This document shows, one piece after another, positions 58,665-64,000 of a stretch of DNA of 64,000 nt (position 1 is the stretch's first letter; each line of letters begins with the position of its first letter). The notes below the pieces were generated by a model that was not told the DNA's origin, searched no databases, and saw only the letters and a program-made list of their open reading frames with translations. Source of the stretch: Silene conica (taxonomy: Eukaryota; Streptophyta; Magnoliopsida; Caryophyllales; Caryophyllaceae); the NCBI GenBank assembly GCA_029255685.2, contig CM055313.2, positions 31,058,579 to 31,122,578 on the forward strand, written 5' to 3'. The position numbers and the translations under genes were made by a program.

Positions 58665-59305
58665 TGTTGGGAACTAAGTTCCTGATTTTATACTCAAATC
58701 TAATGTGAGTTTTGTTTCTTTAAGTTTAGTCATAAAAACTTAAATAGATCTTATGCATGCATGATGATATCATAAGATGTGATACTTACATTGGTTTTAT
58801 AAGGTTTATACTCAATAATCTCCTATTACTTGAGTCTTCAAACCGAAATACCCTTATAACGATCTAACAAAAATCGTCTCCAAAAGATAGGTATCAAGGA
58901 CCCGATCTCAAACTAACACCAATTTTGTTACTAGAAAATTAGTATTAGTGTACTAGAAATATTAACAATATTACTCTAAATATTATTAATATAAGAAATA
59001 ATTATTTTCTTATAAAACTATTTTACTTAAGAAAATGAGAGAATGAGGTTTGTAGTGTGTTGGATAAACAAGCATCAACTAACAACTTAGCAAAAACTTA
59101 CATTCAAATGAGTGTGAAGTGAGTGTGTTTATATAAGCACTTAAGCTTGCTAGTGCAAGCATTATGGCCGGCTATCACATGCCCACAATGGCCTATGCAT
59201 GCCTTTCTTTTACTTACACAAAGGCAAGAATATGCCTTACACACTTACACATTTACTTACACACACAATCCTTATACACTTACACACACAAACTCACAAG
59301 CATAC
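58665..59305 (-). repeat. Right (5') LTR of K, cut by E2
   Basis: Matches 50499-51143 with few differences and then stops abruptly at 59305, where E2 begins. Confidence 0.92.
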
Positions 59306-60253
59306 TGTAACATCCCGCATTTTCGTAAAATATATTTTAAGCGTTTAAATTCTTTTAAGTAATAAAATAATATTTTAATGATTCATCGGAAAGTATTTTT
59401 ATAAATAGTAAGATCCGTCTCAAGAACCTTAAGTCCTTAAGACGAATATAAACTTGGCAACGTAAGTTCACATTTTTAAAACCCGTTCAAGTATCCAACC
59501 CGTTTTCATTAAACGGAAAGGACACCTCTTAAACCCTCATAAGATCCTTTTAGTCGACATACTTGTCTTCCTCAAAGCAATAAAACAGTAAAACAAATTC
59601 CTCACAAAACCTCCATAATCTTCATCTTATTTCCCTCTTTTCTTCATCATCCGTCTACCGAATTAAGGTAATAATAACATTTTCGGAATCCTCATCGAAT
59701 TTGCAAGCCATCCGTCACTTCTGTTTTCCATTTCGTCCCACTTCAAAAATGGGCTGTTTTGGAGAAATCCGTTTATAGCTTACAATAATTGTTTTTCATG
59801 TTGTAGGAAGAAGCCTAGAAGATCCTAAGGAGGTTAGTGGCAAGATTGAAGAAGAGATTGGAGCTTAAACGCTTAAAAGGTGACGATAATGAGAAACTCG
59901 GCCTTATTGTGAATATTTGCATTTTGGATGTTTAAGATGTTTAAAGTTTCTGAAATTTCATATGTTTATGGTTATTTGAACTTAGTAACATGTTAGGAAT
60001 GATCTTACTTGAGAATTATATGCTTATTTGATGTCTCATATGACTATTGGTTTAAATTTTGAGATTCATGTTTTGCGACGGATACGATGTGTAATCATAT
60101 TGAGGATTGTTATGGGTTTAATTGCTGATAGATAGTGTTAATGGATGATTTGTGATAATGGGTGAACATTCATTGTTACGGTTTTAGAAGTATATATTAA
60201 GTCGAATTGTGGAGGTTTTAAGTTTACTGGTATTTGCGATTTTAAGATCAGGC

Positions 60254-60537
60254 TCTCTGAGCCGGTCGACCGACCGGCCGCCGGTCGACCGGCTGGGGGT
60301 GCTATTTGTTGTCTTTGCGAAAAATCGAGTATATGGTCTTTGGGGTTGCCAGCTGGTAGGCCGGCTGGTAGCCTCTTGTAGGATTTTGCGTTCGTAGGAC
60401 TTGGTTTCCCAGCCGGTAGGCCGGCTGCCTGCCGACCGGCTGAGAGCCATTTTGGGTTGTTTTGCGTACTGAGATAAGAGGAAGGATAGGATGGGTAACC
60501 AGCCGGTAGGCCGGCTGCCTGCCGACCGGCTGGGGAC
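60254..60537. repeat. CAGCCGG-type hairpin array in E2 LTR
   Basis: About four GC-rich inverted-repeat units at the position equivalent to the E array. Arms include AGCCGGTCGACCG with CGGTCGACCGGCT. The sequences differ from E but the palindromic form is kept. Confidence 0.88.
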
Positions 60538-60839
60538 CCCTGTTGCGTGTTTTTATTTTGAAATTCGTAATTAGACCGTAACTTTTAAACGGTTGATCGG
60601 TTTTGATTGAAACTCGTTCCTTGTATCTTTGATATGTGTTTGAGGTCCCCGGAGGATGGGCGACACCATATTGGGTTCGGGAATGGAGAGAGGATAGAGA
60701 CCCCCCGGTCAGGTAACCGAAAGGAAACCGGCTCTCCCTCAACTTAGTTCTTGGGGTCAATTAAGTGTTGATTAGAAGTTAAGAAAGTAGAACTATAGAT
60801 TAGTTCCTAGACTTGGATGATATTGTATTGATGCGTATT

Positions 60840-61460
60840 AAGGTATGCCTTAAGCTGGCTTCTGAGCTTAATACGTGAGCTTGTTGTCATATATGGGGAT
60901 ATGCCTTAAGCTGGCCTCTGAGCCTTATATGTGTATGTTTGTCGTGTCTGGGATATGCCTTAAGCTGGTCTCTGAGCCCAGACATGTTTGCTGTGATCGC
61001 GTTGGAACATGCCTTAAGTTGGCCTTTGAGTCTGACGAGTAGAGCAGCTGCACAACGGGGCATTTAGGTCGTAACACCTCACCCGGAGTGCAGATGTTTG
61101 ATGCTAGAACATGCCTTAAGTTGGCCTCTGAGTTTAGTATCTTGTGATGTGGTGAAGGGACATGCCTTAAGCTGGCCTCTAAGTCCTTTACTTTTGGATG
61201 CTAGTCTATGCCTTAAGTTGGCCTCTGAGTCTAGTGTCTTGCTGATTGGCAGGTCTATGCCTTAAGTTGGCCTCTGAGTCCTTGCTTGCTGAATGATTGG
61301 TATTTAGGTTATGTCTTAAGTTGACCGCTGAACCTTTATACTTGCTGAATAATTGGTATTTAGGTTATGTCTTAAGTTGACCGGTGAACCTTTATACTTG
61401 CTGAATGATTGGTATTTAGGTTATGTCTTAAGTTGACCGCTGAACCTTATACTTGCTGTT
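60840..61460 (+). repeat. Tandem array of CCTTAAGCTGGCCTCTGAG units in E2 LTR
   Basis: About eleven imperfect copies spaced about 48-87 bp, grading into GTCTTAAGTTGACCGCTGAA at the right. E has this unit once (near 13945). Confidence 0.9.
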
Positions 61461-62163
61461 TTTATCTGCTTGCTCTGAGTTGGTACAGTGTCAGATATAT
61501 AGGATGATGGTGACGTTTATAGTACCTTGACCTGATATTGTTCATCCAAGGCATTGGATGACTCTAGGTCAGTTTCGTAAATGGTTTGGATTGAAAGACC
61601 CCCCGACCGGGTAACCGGTAGGGAAACCGGCTCTCCCTCCAAATAGTTTCCGAAGTTGGTTGAGAGCCGTGCATTAGTGATTGCATGATAGTATGAGATT
61701 CAGTTGTTGAGATATTTATACTTCACATGTTTATATATGTTGGAGTGTTCTGTTTGCTTTGCTTGTTACGTGTCATTACAAAAGGTGGCTAAGAGAACTC
61801 TAGTCACTCCCCGCTGATTGTGGCGTACATGTTTTCATGTATGTAGGTACATGCAGGTTGGCAGGGTTCACTTGAGAGCTAGCGAGTGATGATCCTTTCA
61901 TCATGACTTACACTTATATCGTTTAGCTGGACTCTTAGTTTTGATACGGTTTTTGTTGGTGCTTGTGGGGATGTTCCATCCCAGGCTGTTGTATATATTT
62001 TGGTTTGGTACTTAGACAGTATACTTATCTTTTTCTATTTATGTCAGTTTCAGTTTTCAGGTTTTAATTCACCTCGCATGTTTATGTTAAAAAGTTTAAA
62101 TTCCGCTGCATTTTTAGTATTTTGTATGTTTTATATTTCCGCTTTCGCGAGGGGTTTTACAGT

Positions 62164-62174
62164 TGGTATCAGAG
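62164..62174 (+). other. Primer binding site of E2
   Basis: TGGTATCAGAG lies two bases after the LTR, the same class as E; the following base differs from the usual C. Confidence 0.88.
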
Positions 62175-64000
62175 TATTATTGCTCCTGACGCACTCATGT
62201 GACCCCCAACCTTAACTTGACCAAATAAACAAATAATGAATGAGAGATGGGGTAGATTTAAGGACTTATATTGTAGTCTGTTTTGTGATTGCTTCTATTA
62301 GGCTCTAATATGTTTGTTGATTGTCATTGATTTCACTTTTATATCTTTTAATCGACGAACCGTGGGATTATCCATTTGGAAATGGAGACCGGAGTTTCTA
62401 CCGAAGATAGAAGATTTGTGCTACTTTTGGAAAATACTTCTGAGCGTTGAAGATACTCCTCTTTCCTTGTGCATCACTTTCTTTGATAACTCTGGATGCA
62501 CATCCTTCTTTTAGAATATTTGTCTATCTTGCTTGAACAGATCTTCATATCTTTCAGCTTAACCTTGTTGCTTGCTTTCTTAAGGAGCCCTCTAGGTAAC
62601 CTTCCCTTTTGTTGGATTTGGAGGAACTAGTCTTAGGATAACCGTAAGTTGTGTTATGAGAAACATTGTTATTTGAGGAATAACTTAAGAGGTATTGAGA
62701 AACATGTTTTGGTGATCCAAGGGTCTAGTTGTCTATCCAATTGGGAGAGCGAAAGTGAGTGATAGGGTAGTTGCTTGAAGGTTGAGTTGTATACTTAGTA
62801 TTCCGTGGAACCTACCTTGAGAACCATGCTTAGATCGTGAAAGTTTGTGGATTGTAGAGTACTGTTAAGGAGTTAGATAAGATAATTGGGGATATAGAGC
62901 GACCTAGAAGAATAGGCCTAGGTTGATAATGAAAAAGAATAGATGAGTAAAGTGAGTTAGAATCAATTGACTCAGGTGAGTGATCGAGTTGAGAAAGGTC
63001 CATTGTTGAGGAATGCGAATCATTAGCTACAATGGTTGAATACTTGAAGAGTTATTGACTTAAGCTTAGAAGAAGTGAATCACTACTTTACCCTAGGCCG
63101 CCTATCGAATCTTAACGTTTGTTTAATGAAAAATCTAAGAGAAACTTGAGGTTACACCGCTAGTTTGTGAATGGAATAAAGTAATTCATTGAGAGATGTA
63201 AGTTCGAAAAAAATTTGATGGTTTAAAAATTGTTAACTTGTGGACAGTGAGGTAAGTAAAATGGATATAGCATATAAGGGTGATGACCTAAAAGTATTAT
63301 TGAATTGTCATTTGAGGGACTAGTAGAGATGAGACCTCTAAAACTTTTGGGAATAGGTAGTTATAATGATGATACCATTTAGAGTTGAAAGATAAGGGTA
63401 TATGAATCATTGGAGGAATTGTTCGTGAGAACCGATAATTGAATGGCTTGATGTGGAAAGTAAGAAGTGAGAACCCCGTGAGAATAGTGAGAGACCCGCA
63501 CCTTGGGAGATGTCCGTAATCGTCTCTTTCATATCGCTTCTCTCCTTTCCTCTCCTTTGCTTCTCCTTCTGATCATGGCTTCAGTTTTATTGGAGTCCAT
63601 AGCCTAAAGTTTCTTACCTTTTCATCTCGTTGTTCCTCGAGTCGTTTTCTTATGACTCTCTCGGAATCTGTATCGTGTTTGTCTCTGAGGTTCGTATCTC
63701 ATCTCTTCTTCTGTGAGCCTTGTTCCTTTTCATTTAGATTAGTGGCGAGGTCGACCTGTTCTCGGGGTAGAGATACATGCCAGGAGGAATGCTTGGTGTT
63801 GCGTTGTCAGAATTTGGTTGAGGGAGTTTATGATAATAATATTCGGGTGATATTGGATAGTGTGCCATCTTGGAAGTTTCATGCAAGTGGTATTTGTAGA
63901 TTTTTAAGCACCATTTGAGGATTTGAATAGAATGCTTGGAGTTATAGATGAATTTAGAGGAATGTGCCTTAGATAATGTTGATGTGGTCAAATGGGTGAA
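62175..64000 (+). mobile_element. Non-coding internal region of E2 (runs off the window)
   Basis: No gag frame as in E. From about 62620 it resembles the non-coding body of E (16090-17110), and 63951-63985 resembles E near 16362. No coding sequence is recognised; short frames (for example 63652-63918) show no domain. E2 seems to lack even gag in the visible part. Confidence 0.72.

Larger units (their letters stand above)
50499..59305 (-). mobile_element. Copia element K (D family), minus orientation, gag only
   Basis: Left LTR 50499-51784 and right LTR from 58665, related to D. In minus sense it has primer site, leader (with a MITE), gag and a 3-kb non-coding tail, and no pol. The right LTR is interrupted by E2, so its outer end and target duplication cannot be checked. 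Confidence 0.88.
59306..62161 (+). mobile_element. 5' LTR of gypsy element E2 (E family)
   Basis: 2856 bp, TGTAACATCC...TTTTACA, inserted in the right LTR of K (candidate target CATAC, 59301-59305). It shares with E the conserved block (about 59678-59778), the CCGTTT/AAACGG repeat, the two GACCCCCCG modules (near 60697 and 61592) and the ending, but differs in its tandem arrays. The element continues beyond the window. Confidence 0.92.

Overview
This window is repeat-rich nuclear DNA from a flowering plant, probably a eudicot; the sequence does not name the species. The evidence is that every coding stretch belongs to plant Ty1/copia or Ty3/gypsy LTR retrotransposons. These carry plant-type primer binding sites: initiator-Met type in the Copia and Tekay-like elements, Asp type in an Athila-like element. 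Stowaway-like, Mutator-like and CACTA-like DNA elements are also present. I found no host protein gene, rRNA or tRNA gene.

Left two thirds (1-46,600). A decayed Athila-like gypsy element (A; LTR about 1840-3150, gag from 3232) was split by a 37.2 kb insertion. That insertion is a Copia element D (4847-42058, target duplication GATCC). D was itself invaded twice. The first invader is a minus-strand Tekay-like gypsy element H (9894-29883, CTTAA). H was hit in its LTR by gypsy element E (12042-28471, TGTGG), and E was hit by Athila-like element F (17272-25353, AGTTT). The second invader of D is an autonomous-type but dead Copia element G (29989-39162, AATAT), with a Stowaway-like MITE in both LTRs. 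The nest A>D>H>E>F is five deep and can be ordered from its target duplications. Past D, the protease of A resumes at 42059. It is cut again by a solo LTR (42618-44882, CTACC) and ends near 45130. A CACTA-like end with tandem repeats follows.

Right third (46,600-64,000). A minus-strand Athila-like element B (LTR 46847-48309) is interrupted by the LTR of an F-family element J (50205-50498). J is interrupted by a minus-strand Copia element K (50499 onward, D family, with a Mutator-like MITE in its leader). The right LTR of K is interrupted by E2, an E-family gypsy element (59306 to beyond the window).

How the parts work together. Only G has a full set of Copia domains, and it carries eight in-frame stops, a frameshift and a changed reverse-transcriptase catalytic residue. 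D, K, E and F keep only gag (F also a protease), so they look like non-autonomous gag-bearing elements that would depend on partners. F is the youngest and has one intact 956-codon gag-protease frame. D and K share an AT-rich candidate intron at the same codon phase near the end of gag. G keeps the matching splice donor.

The least explained signal is structural. Arrays of 30-50 bp CpG-rich hairpins, with three unrelated core sequences, recur in the LTRs, leaders and even the coding frame of unrelated elements. Separately, small hairpins with an AGGA/GGGA-type loop sit immediately upstream of polypurine tracts in the gypsy elements.
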